Below are positions 22,814-30,690 of a stretch of DNA of 32,473 nucleotides, piece after piece (the stretch's first letter is position 1; every line of letters starts with the position of its first letter). The DNA lies in contig QAMI01000055.1 of the NCBI GenBank assembly GCA_003150395.1, forward strand, positions 36,531 through 69,003, read 5' to 3'. Under the pieces are notes generated by a model. That model did not search any database. It saw nothing but the letters and a program-made list of their open reading frames with translations, and had not been told where the DNA came from. Position numbers and translations under genes: made by a program. The DNA comes from Candidatus Gastranaerophilales bacterium (GTDB taxonomy: Bacteria; Cyanobacteriota; Vampirovibrionia; Gastranaerophilales; Gastranaerophilaceae).

Positions 22814-24847
22814 TTATCCGAATGTTTTAAAAGATCTTTCTACGTTTTTAGAAAGAATTGTTTTTATACTTTCTTCTTCTGTTTGAAGTGCTTTATATTG
22901 TGTATCAATTTTCTTTTGATCTATTTCGTATTCTTTGTCTTTTGCTTGAATTTCTGCCATGCCTTTTTCATATTCTGCTTCTGCAACAGCAAGTTTAGCT
23001 TCATCCTGTTTGTCAACAATATCAGTGCAGGTTTGCCAGCTTACAAGCTCATAGTCGGTGCCATTAATTGTTATTGACTGTGTAGAGTTTTCGGCAGCTT
23101 TTTTAACAAGTGTATATGTTCCTTCACGCAAGCCTTTTTCAAGTTCTGCTGAAGATAGCCCTGCAAAATCCGGATCCTTAACAAGCTGCATTTCCATAAT
23201 AGGAACTTCTTCATAGATTGGTTTTGTTAAATCATCTTCGTAACCAATAATATTGTCTGGATCTTCAACTTCTTTAGTTTCTTCTTTTGCCAGAGCTTCT
23301 TCCTGAAGTTTTGTTAAGTTCAGGACTGGCAAGTTATTGCCTTGAGCCGTAGCCTGTGTTTGGTCTTCATAGCCTTCATCCCCGGGCATTAACCAATCTC
23401 CGCCAAGATTAGAAGGAATTTTTGTTGAGCCTGAGTCCCAATTTGGTGAAGTTGTACTGCCCCAGTAGAGTACATTGTTATTGTTTCTTGTATCAAGTGC
23501 AATAAGATTTTCTGCATCAGATTCAAGCACTGGTCCCCAGTTAGCTAAGTCTGAACCGTTAATTGGTGCTCCGCTTGAGGTTGTAATTTTTCCCAAGGAA
23601 ATGCAGTTTTTGATTGTTGCTTCAAATGAATCATCTCCAATAAATCCGTTGATTGAATTTGAATAATCTGTGTTTCCTGAAAGAACAATATCAACATCAG
23701 AATAGCAGTTTTCTATAACAGATTCACCTTTTTGAGGGTTAATATTCGCTCCTATAAAACCGCCAATATAACCAAAACTGTCATCTGCATTAGGTACATT
23801 AATTGTACCTTGTGCAGATGAGTTTTTAATGTCACCGTTGCTTAATCCGACCAGTCCGCCGACCCCTGCTCTTTCTGGCGAAAATCCTTCTGGATACTCC
23901 TTTCCGCCTTGTAAATTGCAAGTAATATTAACGTTTGAAACATTACAGTTTTCAATTGAACCAGCATCAGCTAAATATCCGGCTAGACCGCCTACGATAT
24001 CTGTTTCTGCTGAAATATTTGCTCCATCAATATTAAGGTTTTTCACAGTTCCGTATAAATCAGCGAATAAACCCTGGCTGCCATTCAGATTAGAGAATGT
24101 AACTCCATTTCCGTCAAACAGCCCTTGGAACTGAGATATTCCAGGCCAATCATTTGTAGGATTAATTTGGCTAAAATCAATTACAGTCCCTTCAGGAAAA
24201 TCAAGAACATAGTTTTGTTCTCTAGCTTCAGGGTTTGAAAATAATTCATTTAAAACTGCGACTAAAGCGTTTTGAGAACTGATTGCAATAGCATTTACTG
24301 TTTTTTCTTCACCGCCTATATTTGATGTATATGAAACCGTGCGTATATCGTCATCAGTTATGCCGTATTGCGCATAATCTGTTTTAATACTTTCTACAAT
24401 ACCATTCATTGTATTCAAATCTTCACTGCCCAATTTGTCAGCAGATGCTGAAGGACTTCTAAAGGTTTCAGTTTCTTCTTTTGTACCGTAAATAGGTTTT
24501 GTTAAATCCTTTTCATATCCAACGAGTTTTTGTTCTGTGCGGCCCGTATCAACTTCTTCATATTTGTATCCCAAAACAGTTGAACCATTATAAACAAGTA
24601 AGTCTTGTGCGGCTAAAGCTGCAAGACTAATGCGTTCTCTGTTTGTTGTTGAGCCGGTTGCTGTAAATATATTATTGTTAACATACAAGCTGCTGTTGTT
24701 AAGGGCTTGAGTATATTTTTCCTGAATTGCTTCAGAATCCATGGACAATCTGATTTTTGCATCAGAAACATTCTGCCCCTGTAGTGAGAGGTGATTTAAT
24801 TGTGTTGTAATATACAACAATCTTGCTTGTGATGCTGACATTCCCAT
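22814..24847 (-). CDS. MGMxASQARLL-family modular protein (677 aa) with GLUG-type repeats
   Basis: The N terminus MGMSASQARLLYITTQLNHL with helix to about residue 52, and the C-terminal ~100 residues (AEAEYEKGMAEIQAKDKEYE, ending ERSFKTFG), match the 651-residue protein at 7122-9077. The middle differs. Residues 238-425 are GLUG/beta-helix-like repeats (FQGLFDGNGVTFSNLNGSQG, VGGLAGYLADAGSIENCNV, VGGLVGLSNGDIKNSSAQG, IGGFIGAN) of the kind found in surface adhesins. A 13-residue motif, GYE(K/D)DLTKPIY with flanks, occurs on each side of this block (109-121 and 534-546). No Sec signal. It is followed after 12 bases by the putative metallopeptidase and preceded by a sigma-28-like element. Probably a surface or appendage protein with an exchangeable display domain (inference). 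Confidence 0.78.
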   Translation of the reverse strand: MGMSASQARLLYITTQLNHLSLQGQNVSDAKIRLSMDSEAIQEKYTQALNNSSLYVNNNIFTATGSTTNRERISLAALAAQDLLVYNGSTVLGYKYEEVDTGRTEQKLVGYEKDLTKPIYGTKEETETFRSPSASADKLGSEDLNTMNGIVESIKTDYAQYGITDDDIRTVSYTSNIGGEEKTVNAIAISSQNALVAVLNELFSNPEAREQNYVLDFPEGTVIDFSQINPTNDWPGISQFQGLFDGNGVTFSNLNGSQGLFADLYGTVKNLNIDGANISAETDIVGGLAGYLADAGSIENCNVSNVNITCNLQGGKEYPEGFSPERAGVGGLVGLSNGDIKNSSAQGTINVPNADDSFGYIGGFIGANINPQKGESVIENCYSDVDIVLSGNTDYSNSINGFIGDDSFEATIKNCISLGKITTSSGAPINGSDLANWGPVLESDAENLIALDTRNNNNVLYWGSTTSPNWDSGSTKIPSNLGGDWLMPGDEGYEDQTQATAQGNNLPVLNLTKLQEEALAKEETKEVEDPDNIIGYEDDLTKPIYEEVPIMEMQLVKDPDFAGLSSAELEKGLREGTYTLVKKAAENSTQSITINGTDYELVSWQTCTDIVDKQDEAKLAVAEAEYEKGMAEIQAKDKEYEIDQKKIDTQYKALQTEEESIKTILSKNVERSFKTFG
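23210..23248 (-). repeat. Downstream copy of the passenger-flanking repeat
   Basis: Encodes IGYEDDLTKPIYE (residues 534-546). It shares the 14-base GGTTTTGTTAAATC (plus strand, 23220-23233) with the copy at 24485-24523. Confidence 0.75.
24485..24523 (-). repeat. Upstream copy of the passenger-flanking repeat
   Basis: Encodes VGYEKDLTKPIYG (residues 109-121), in the same orientation and frame as the copy at 23210-23248. The GLUG block lies between them. GGTTTTGTTAAATC is at 24495-24508. Confidence 0.75.
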
Positions 24848-24879
24848 GACAGTTTCCCTTTTTCTTAGTAACTGTTTTG

Positions 24880-24908
24880 GGTATCGGCATAATATGTAAA
24901 AATATTTA
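24880..24908 (-). promoter_or_regulatory. Sigma-28/sigma-D-like promoter of the GLUG protein-peptidase operon
   Basis: On the minus strand, TAAA (24908-24905), 16 bases, GCCGATACC (24888-24880), 33 bases before the ATG. Spacing and the nine-base -10 are identical to the element at 9147-9119, while the spacers are unrelated. Confidence 0.65.
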
Positions 24909-24936
24909 ATATTAAATAGTATTTGTTAATTTTTTG

Positions 24937-25185
24937 TTACAAATTAATAAGTTTAAACTTTTCTGAGCGCGGCAGATGTTTAATTCTGTACTCTTCTTTC
25001 ATTGCCTCTGATTTTGTCGCAAATTCCTGTTTATAAACTATTTTTAGCGGCTTATGTGCGCGTGTGTATTTTGCTCCGGTACCGTTAGCGTGAGCAACAA
25101 ATCGTTTTTCTACATCATCTGTGTATCCGCAATAAAGTTTGTCATCCTCTGTCAGCAATATATATACAAAATACTTTTTTTTCAT
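24937..25185 (-). CDS. GIY-YIG domain protein (UPF0213 type)
   Basis: Protein of 82 residues made of a single GIY-YIG nuclease fold. FVYILLTEDDKLYCGYTDDVEKRF carries the VYI...YCG core with the following Tyr and Arg, and the C terminus has EEYRIKHLPRSEKFKLI. Such stand-alone small members are widespread and mostly unassigned; some cleave nucleic acid. No ribosome-binding site is visible, and the upstream terminator at 25202-25229 implies its own promoter. It follows, but is not clearly linked to, the small protein gene upstream. Confidence 0.88.
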   Translation of the reverse strand: MKKKYFVYILLTEDDKLYCGYTDDVEKRFVAHANGTGAKYTRAHKPLKIVYKQEFATKSEAMKEEYRIKHLPRSEKFKLINL

Positions 25186-25201
25186 TTAATTAAAATACAA
25201 T

Positions 25202-25229
25202 AAAAAAGACGACTTTAAATCGTCGTCTT
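25202..25229 (-). terminator. Intrinsic terminator of the 122-aa protein gene
   Basis: AAGACGAC / GTCGTCTT with loop TTTAAATC; on the minus strand the stem is followed by TTTTTT. Confidence 0.8.
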
Positions 25230-25262
25230 AATTTATTTTCTTTATTTTCTACTAATTTAATT

Positions 25263-25631
25263 CTATACAAATGAGGTAAAACCTCCGCCACCTCCGCAGG
25301 ATGCGCTTCCAGAAGATGTACATGCACCAGCTCCAGCAGCAGCCAAACCTGAACAATCAGTTCCAAGCATTGCTACAGCGTTTGCAAAGCCGCCTAGAAA
25401 TCCGCTGTTCGCAGAGCTTCCGTCTTCAACATTTGAATAATTTGAAAAATCTATATTTAGCGAATATGGACTGTTGATTTGAATAGTATCATATGAATTC
25501 ATTGCCAAATAGCTTTTTTCAGCTTTGCTGGCTAAAGACCCAGCAGTTTCGGCCGTTCCGTTATTTTTGCTTTTAATTGTAGACGTTGCTGCTTGTTGTT
25601 GTGAAGTGCGTGCAAAAATGTTTGTTGTCAT
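25263..25631 (-). CDS. Small Ser/Ala/Gly/Cys-rich protein, signal-less
   Basis: Protein of 122 residues with no known domain. The N-terminal half is polar and low-complexity (TSQQQAATSTIKSKNNGTAE). The C-terminal third is a small-residue block with four Cys (TDCSGLAAAGAGACTSSGSA, then SCGGGGG). AAAGGAG sits before the ATG, so it is probably well translated. It has no Sec signal, membrane segment or lipobox. It may belong to the same set of non-classically exported or structural proteins as the MGMxASQARLL proteins, judging only by proximity and composition. Confidence 0.6.
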   Translation of the reverse strand: MTTNIFARTSQQQAATSTIKSKNNGTAETAGSLASKAEKSYLAMNSYDTIQINSPYSLNIDFSNYSNVEDGSSANSGFLGGFANAVAMLGTDCSGLAAAGAGACTSSGSASCGGGGGFTSFV

Positions 25632-25843
25632 TTTATACTCCTTTTAGCCTCGTGGTACTTATATAAAAAAAATAAAATCTTTCTAATTTCAGCATGCCTT
25701 TCTTTTTGTAATATTTCTTAATAAATTTGCAATGTAAATCTAAATCCATTGATTGATAGAATCAGGTCTGATGATGGATGATTATTGACTTTAAAAACGT
25801 TAATCTGAAAGTGTAAAACAGATTGGGTAATTATCGAGGAATT

Positions 25844-26491
25844 ATGAAAAAAATACTTTTAAACTTAATACTTACCGTGACTTTGCTGACTTCTACAGCT
25901 TTTGCTTCGGACAACAGTCTAAGCGCAGTTATCCTTGAAGGTACTCCAGGCGGTTACAATGTAATTCTCAGAACCGATAAAGTTACAGCAGTCAAAAAAT
26001 CAATTCAGCCCGATGGGGCCTTATTGCTGGATTTGAAGAATGTTTCAACCTCAATTAATCTTGATACAAAGTATATTAATACCAAAAATGTTAATAATAT
26101 GGTAGTTGAAAATGCCGGCAATAATGAAGTTAAGATATATATTCAGGCTCAAAATATAGAAAAAGCTGACATAATATTTGATACACCAGCTTCAGCGCCT
26201 GTAATTGTAAGTGAAGGTTTATCTAAAAAGCATGTCTGGTGGATTGGAGCTGCATTTCTTTTGACGTGTCTGATGGCTGGAAGTTTCAAAAAATCAGTTG
26301 AAAAAGATGAAAAAATAGCCCTGAAAAATGATTTAACAGAACGGGAAATACGCATGTATAGAGAATTGAAGTCGGATATACTTGTTTCAGCCAAAATTGA
26401 CAACCGCTTAAAAGAGCAGCGGGCAATGCGGAATATCACAAATTTCGAAAACCGTGCAGCTACAATAAGAACTTTACAAAAACTGCACTAA
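25844..26491 (+). CDS. Exported AMIN-like membrane-anchored protein
   Basis: Protein of 215 residues. A Sec signal (1-21, cut after FASTAF-type small residues, most likely A21) is followed by a small beta domain (28-120) with LEGTPGGYNVILRTDK and GALLLDLKNVS, which resembles AMIN domains found in PilQ and amidases. A membrane helix (131-147, VWWIGAAFLLTCLMAG) and a cytoplasmic charged helix (150-215) follow. The ATG at 25844 with GAGGA upstream replaces an in-frame TTG at 25823. AMIN domains bind peptidoglycan or place secretins, so a role with the pilus or secretion system is possible but not shown. Confidence 0.65.
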   Translation: MKKILLNLILTVTLLTSTAFASDNSLSAVILEGTPGGYNVILRTDKVTAVKKSIQPDGALLLDLKNVSTSINLDTKYINTKNVNNMVVENAGNNEVKIYIQAQNIEKADIIFDTPASAPVIVSEGLSKKHVWWIGAAFLLTCLMAGSFKKSVEKDEKIALKNDLTEREIRMYRELKSDILVSAKIDNRLKEQRAMRNITNFENRAATIRTLQKLH

Positions 26492-26507
26492 GATATAGTA
26501 AAAATCA

Positions 26508-26535
26508 AAAAACACCTTAGCAATAAGGTGTTTTT
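26508..26535. terminator. Bidirectional intrinsic terminator
   Basis: A perfect 12-base stem AAAAACACCTTA / TAAGGTGTTTTT with a GCAA loop lies between the convergent AMIN-like gene and wecB, whose stop codon overlaps its edge. Confidence 0.9.
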
Positions 26536-27661
26536 ATTTTGAAATGATAAAATATTTATTTATAACCTCTTCAATTTTTTTTGCAGAAGTTCCGTCTCCG
26601 TATGGATTAACAGCTTTCAGACGACTGGACTCGCGGCTGTTTGAAAGCACTTTTTCACTTTCAGAGACAATTTTGTCATAATCTGCGCCAACGAGAATCG
26701 AAACTCCAGCATCAATTCCTTCCTGACGCTCTGTTTCATAACGCATAACCAGTGTGGGACAGCCAAATGAAGGTGCTTCCTCTTGAATTCCGCCGGAATC
26801 TGTCAAGATTAATTTTGCATTCTTCATCAAATACACAAGATTTGGATAATCCAGCGGTGTCAAAAGCCTTATGTTCTGGTAATTTTCCAGTCTTGAATAA
26901 ATTTTATTTTTTACATTAGGATTTGGATGAACAGGAATTACAAATGTATGCTCTGAGTATTGTTCTGCTAGATACTCAATAGCATCAAGAATTCTGTCAA
27001 TTCTTTCACCATGGTTTTCGCGCCTGTGTGCTGTTATTAAAACTATTTTATCGTTAACTTCAATTTTGTGAGATTTAAAAAATTCAGATGCGGATTTCAT
27101 GGTTTCTTCTGAAAGACAAAAAAGAGCGTCAATAACAGTATTTCCGACAACATGAATTTTCTCTTCTGCAATGTTTTCTTTTAATAGCGCCTGTCTATTC
27201 TTTTCTGTAGGTGCAAAGTTTAATTCAGCAACGCGTGAAGTCATTTGGCGCATTACTTCTTCCGGAAACGGTTCGTAAATATCATAAGAACGTAGTCCGG
27301 CTTCTACATGAAATACCGGAAGTTTATTATAAAAACCGGCTAAAGCTCCGCACAGAACTGTCATTGTGTCACCTTGAACAATTACTGCATCAATTTTATT
27401 GCTGGAAAAAACAGAGTTCAATCCTGTTAAAATTCTTGTCTGAACTTCAAGAAGTGACTGGTTTGGTTTCATGCAATCTAAATTTATATCAGCTTTAAGA
27501 TTAAAATATGAAAGCGTCTGATTTGAAAGTTCTTTTTGCTGTTCTGTATTGCAAACTATAACATTATATTTATCATTGTGCTTTTTTAGTTCTAAAATAA
27601 CCGGCGCCAATTTAATAACTTCAGGGCGCGTTCCGAAAACTACAAGTATATTCTTTTTCAT
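26534..27661 (-). CDS. wecB: UDP-N-acetylglucosamine 2-epimerase
   Basis: Interconverts UDP-GlcNAc and UDP-ManNAc for cell-surface polysaccharide synthesis. The 375-residue length is typical. VFGTRPEVIKLAPVI is the N-terminal signature, VQGDTMTVLCGALAG and HVEAGLRSYD (active-site region) follow, then PFPEEVMRQ, TAHRRENHG, and LTDSGGIQEEAPSFGCP in the C-terminal nucleotide-binding half. It is non-hydrolysing, soluble and monocistronic. ManNAc would feed wall or capsule polymers, possibly the polymer pyruvylated by CsaB; that link is inference. Confidence 0.95.
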   Translation of the reverse strand: MKKNILVVFGTRPEVIKLAPVILELKKHNDKYNVIVCNTEQQKELSNQTLSYFNLKADINLDCMKPNQSLLEVQTRILTGLNSVFSSNKIDAVIVQGDTMTVLCGALAGFYNKLPVFHVEAGLRSYDIYEPFPEEVMRQMTSRVAELNFAPTEKNRQALLKENIAEEKIHVVGNTVIDALFCLSEETMKSASEFFKSHKIEVNDKIVLITAHRRENHGERIDRILDAIEYLAEQYSEHTFVIPVHPNPNVKNKIYSRLENYQNIRLLTPLDYPNLVYLMKNAKLILTDSGGIQEEAPSFGCPTLVMRYETERQEGIDAGVSILVGADYDKIVSESEKVLSNSRESSRLKAVNPYGDGTSAKKIEEVINKYFIISK

Positions 27662-27768
27662 AACTTAAATTTTATAACAAAATTATATATATGCAAACTG
27701 ATGAACTTAAGGGGAATATATAAATATCATAAAGTAATATAATTAAGAGTGATTGATAGGAGGTAATA

Positions 27769-27999
27769 GTGCTAGATTTGTATATTCTTGAAACATGTCC
27801 ATATTGTAAAAAAGTAATGGAATTTCTTAAAGAAAACGACATAAAGTTCAACAAACACGATGTGTCTGAGCCTGAAAATTATGAGGCGCTGCAGGAGCTT
27901 GGAGGAAAGTCACAGGTGCCATTTCTCATAGATGAAGATAATGACGTTAAAATGTATGAGTCTGACGAAATAATAGAGTATTTGAAAAGTAAAATGTAG
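27769..27999 (+). CDS. Glutaredoxin
   Basis: Dithiol glutaredoxin of 76 residues: LYILETCPYCKKVMEFL with C10-P-Y-C13, then QVPFLIDEDN (cis-Pro loop) and the C-terminal helix SDEIIEYLKSKM. It starts with GTG after a perfect AGGAGG. The Hcp-like gene starts 7 bases downstream, so the two are co-transcribed; the glutaredoxin could act on cysteines of that protein. Confidence 0.9.
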   Translation: MLDLYILETCPYCKKVMEFLKENDIKFNKHDVSEPENYEALQELGGKSQVPFLIDEDNDVKMYESDEIIEYLKSKM

Positions 28000-28006
28000 G
28001 TGAATT

Positions 28007-29611
28007 ATGTTCTTTAACAGATATAGAGCAGCGGGTAATGATTATAACGAATGCGTAGCAAGAGGGTCTTGCTCTACTTCGCCTGAAATAAGGTCTTTGC
28101 AGGAAGTTATTCTTATTTTTCTTCGACAGCTTGCGTTTTATGAATTAAAACTTGAAGAAGTAAATGTTTCATATTTTGAAAATAAAGATACAATTATTGA
28201 AGGTGTTGTTGCTCTCATTGCTACGGGAGAATATTCTCATGAGCAAATGCTGGAAATTGTAAGTAAAATTTATTCTAAAATGCTTTATGCAAGAAAAGAA
28301 TATCTTAATTTTTGTAGTGAGCATAATATCAAATGCGAGGATTTAAAATTTACACTTAAGCTAAATCCTAAAATGACACTTCCAGATATAATTCAATCCG
28401 GAGAAAAAGCTTTTCTTTCAAGATATAAAAAGATTTCGCCCCAGCAGAAAAATTTAAATGAAATTCTTGTTATGGTAATAAAAAGTGTTTCCGCAAACTT
28501 AATCAGACTAAAAGAATATGATAAATTTGATGATGAAGCTTATAAAAGCATGCTTAACTGTCTGAACAGCTTAAATTATCCACGCACAGGCGCTGAAAAA
28601 ATTAAAGAAAATATCGATAATCTTGCTCGTATTGACATAAATCTTATCGATATGCTAGAACAGTCGCAAAAAGAGAGATTTGGTGCAATTACCCAAAAAA
28701 CTGTTCAGCAAACAACAAAACCTGGTAAAGCTGTTCTTGTATCCGGAACAAATCTTCAAAATTTGTATGAAGTTCTAAAAAAATCAAAAGATATGAATCT
28801 TGATATTTATACACATTCAGATTTGCTCATTGGGCATGCATTTTCGGCAATGGAAGAGTTCAAAAATCTTAAGGGGCATTACGGAAGCTGTTTCAGTAAT
28901 TGTGTTCTTGATTTTGCAACATTTCCTGGAGCAATTCTTTTGACTAAAAATACATATCCAAATATTGAATATCTTTATAGGGGAAAACTATTTTCAGCAG
29001 AGGAAATTCCGCCCAAAGGGGTTATTCAGATAAAAGAAGATGATTATTCTCCGCTTTTTGAAGCGGCAATGGCTGCAAAAGGCTTCACGCACGGACGGGA
29101 AGTTGAGCCTGTAGAGGTCGGTTACGATAAGGAAGAAACTTTAGCTAAAATACATTCGATTTCAGAAAAAATTAATTCCGGAGAAATTGAATATCTTTTA
29201 ATAATAGGCTTGTCTGATAATTCAGACACACAGGAGGAATATTTTAGAAAGCTTTACGCTCTTCTTCCCGAAAAATCCTTTGTAATCACTTTTTCTTACC
29301 ACTATAGAACAGAAAACGAGCTTTATGTAAATCTTGTGAATAATCTGCCTGAAGCTTATAATCTTCTAAAGAAAATTTTTGCGCTTGTTCCAGTTAATTC
29401 TGAAAAGATTTCTTTCTTTTTCACTAAATGTGATGCAAATTCTATTTCAAATATAATTAATTTAAGCAATCTCGGTGCAAAACATATTTATCTTACTCAG
29501 TGCCCGCCTTACGTGATTAATCCAAATCTTTTAAGCACGCTTAAATCACTTTATCATATAATGCCGACAACTATTCCGTCTAAAGATATTGAAAAAATAC
29601 TTGCTGAATAA
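28007..29611 (+). CDS. Hybrid-cluster-protein (Hcp/prismane) paralogue lacking most metal ligands
   Basis: Protein of 534 residues, collinear with Hcp (hydroxylamine/NO reductase). The fold signatures remain: GKAVLVSGTNLQNLYEVLK (240-258), IYTHSDLLIGHAF (268-279), HYGSCFSN and FATFPGAILLTKN (303-315), KLFSAEEIPPKGV, and the tail NLGAKHIYLTQCP. Compared with E. coli Hcp from memory, the N-terminal cluster Cys pair is replaced by F3/Y6 (C16 and C22 remain). Of the hybrid-cluster ligands only His270 is kept: Glu is D302, Cys is T316, the GGCDG Cys is lost at 401-404, the ACGKYR Cys is lost at 430-434, the GQCND loop is deleted, and the Glu/Lys pair is D476/N479. So it is not a functional Hcp; the role is unknown. 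It follows the glutaredoxin gene. Confidence 0.8.
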   Translation: MFFNRYRAAGNDYNECVARGSCSTSPEIRSLQEVILIFLRQLAFYELKLEEVNVSYFENKDTIIEGVVALIATGEYSHEQMLEIVSKIYSKMLYARKEYLNFCSEHNIKCEDLKFTLKLNPKMTLPDIIQSGEKAFLSRYKKISPQQKNLNEILVMVIKSVSANLIRLKEYDKFDDEAYKSMLNCLNSLNYPRTGAEKIKENIDNLARIDINLIDMLEQSQKERFGAITQKTVQQTTKPGKAVLVSGTNLQNLYEVLKKSKDMNLDIYTHSDLLIGHAFSAMEEFKNLKGHYGSCFSNCVLDFATFPGAILLTKNTYPNIEYLYRGKLFSAEEIPPKGVIQIKEDDYSPLFEAAMAAKGFTHGREVEPVEVGYDKEETLAKIHSISEKINSGEIEYLLIIGLSDNSDTQEEYFRKLYALLPEKSFVITFSYHYRTENELYVNLVNNLPEAYNLLKKIFALVPVNSEKISFFFTKCDANSISNIINLSNLGAKHIYLTQCPPYVINPNLLSTLKSLYHIMPTTIPSKDIEKILAE

Positions 29612-29645
29612 AAAAACTCCCGCCCAGGTAAAGGCGGGAGTTTTT
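29612..29645. terminator. Bidirectional intrinsic terminator
   Basis: AACTCCCGCC / GGCGGGAGTT with loop CAGGTAAA, flanked by an A run and a T run, between the convergent Hcp-like gene and rpsG. Confidence 0.92.
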
Positions 29646-29658
29646 ATTATACAAATAA

Positions 29659-30129
29659 TTAGTATCTGTAGTGAGCAAAAGCTTTGTTAGCTTCAGCCAT
29701 TTTGTGAGTATCTTCACGTTTTTTGCAGGCGGCACCTGAGCCGTTTGCGGCATCCATCAACTCGTTTGTCAGCTTATCAATGAAAGATTTACCGCCACGC
29801 TTTTTAGCAGCTTCAATCAGCCAAGAAGAAGCAAGAGCGAAACCTCTGTCTGCTTTAACTTCAATAGGAACCTGATAAGTTGAACCGCCGATACGTCTTG
29901 CTTTAACTTCCAATAAAGGAGTAGCATTTGTCATAGCCTTCTGGAAAGTTTCCATAGGATCAGCGTTAGTTCTTTCTTTGATTCTTTCAAGAGTCATATA
30001 GAAGATCTTTTCAGCTAATGACTTTTTACCGCGTCTCATAATTCTGTTAATAAATTTTGAGATATCAACGCTGTTATATACCGGATCTGCTAATGGAATA
30101 CGTTTTGCTGGTTTAGAACGTCTAGACAT
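29659..30129 (-). CDS. rpsG: Ribosomal protein S7
   Basis: 156-residue 30S head protein that starts assembly of the 3' domain of 16S rRNA and lines the exit site. MSRRSKPAKRIPLADPVYNS, INRIMRRGKKSLAEKI, TPLLEVKARRIGGSTYQVP and the C-terminal KMAEANKAFAHYRY are standard S7 features at normal length. It overlaps rpsL by one base (TAATG). The usual next genes of the str operon (fusA, tufA) are not downstream; a terminator and the convergent Hcp-like gene follow instead. Confidence 0.98.
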   Translation of the reverse strand: MSRRSKPAKRIPLADPVYNSVDISKFINRIMRRGKKSLAEKIFYMTLERIKERTNADPMETFQKAMTNATPLLEVKARRIGGSTYQVPIEVKADRGFALASSWLIEAAKKRGGKSFIDKLTNELMDAANGSGAACKKREDTHKMAEANKAFAHYRY

Positions 30130-30515
30130 TACTTCTTACCTCCTTTAGCATTTTTCTTAGCACCATATTTAGATCTGCTTTGTGCGCGGTTTGCAACACC
30201 TGCAGTATCCAAGGTACCTCTTACGATGTGGTAACGAACACCCGGAAGATCTTTAACCCTGCCGCCTCTGATAAGAACAACACTGTGTTCCTGAAGGTTG
30301 TGGCCGATACCCGGAATATATGAAGTAACTTCAAATCCGTTTGTTAAACGTACTCTGGCAACTTTTCTAAGTGCTGAGTTCGGTTTTTTAGGGGTTGTTG
30401 TGTAAACCCTTGTGCAAACTCCACGTCTTTGAGGACAATTCATCAAAGCAGGAGATTTTGTTTTGTCGATAAGCTTTTTACGTTCATTACGTACAAGCTG
30501 ATTAATTGTAGGCAT
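30129..30515 (-). CDS. rpsL: Ribosomal protein S12
   Basis: 128-residue decoding-centre protein. PTINQLVRNERK, CPQRRGVCTRVYTTTPKKPN, RKVARVRLTNG, IPGIGHNLQEHSVVLIRGGR and VKDLPGVRYHIVRGTLD are all standard. The Lys residues whose mutation gives streptomycin resistance (TPKKPNS and RVKDLPG) are the sensitive type. AAAGGAG precedes the ATG. It has a long leader with a strong promoter (30697-30726). Confidence 0.98.
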   Translation of the reverse strand: MPTINQLVRNERKKLIDKTKSPALMNCPQRRGVCTRVYTTTPKKPNSALRKVARVRLTNGFEVTSYIPGIGHNLQEHSVVLIRGGRVKDLPGVRYHIVRGTLDTAGVANRAQSRSKYGAKKNAKGGKK

Positions 30516-30690
30516 TTGTTTCTCCTTTAGTTTTTATTACACTGCTGGCAAAACCATATCCTGAAACCCTTACGCATTCCGGTATGACGGGACTGCCGAA
30601 CTATATAAATAATTATTTTGAGTTCCTACGTCCTATTTTTGCCTTTATACTTCAACTTTATTTTCCAGCACGAAAATTAGGGCTGAAGTG
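30516..30690 (-). promoter_or_regulatory. Structured 5' leader of rpsL-rpsG
   Basis: About 175 untranslated bases lie between the predicted start of transcription and the rpsL ATG. On the minus strand, ACTTCA...TGAAGT encloses a CAGC...GCTG hairpin, and a second domain pairs GGCA with TGCC around CCG-TCATAC-CGG. It is likely a ribosomal-protein autoregulatory or attenuation leader; no published leader type is recognised. Confidence 0.45.

Noticed and set aside
28007..29611. Annotation as active hydroxylamine reductase
   Set aside because: The fold matches, but the cysteines and most other ligands of both iron-sulphur clusters are missing.
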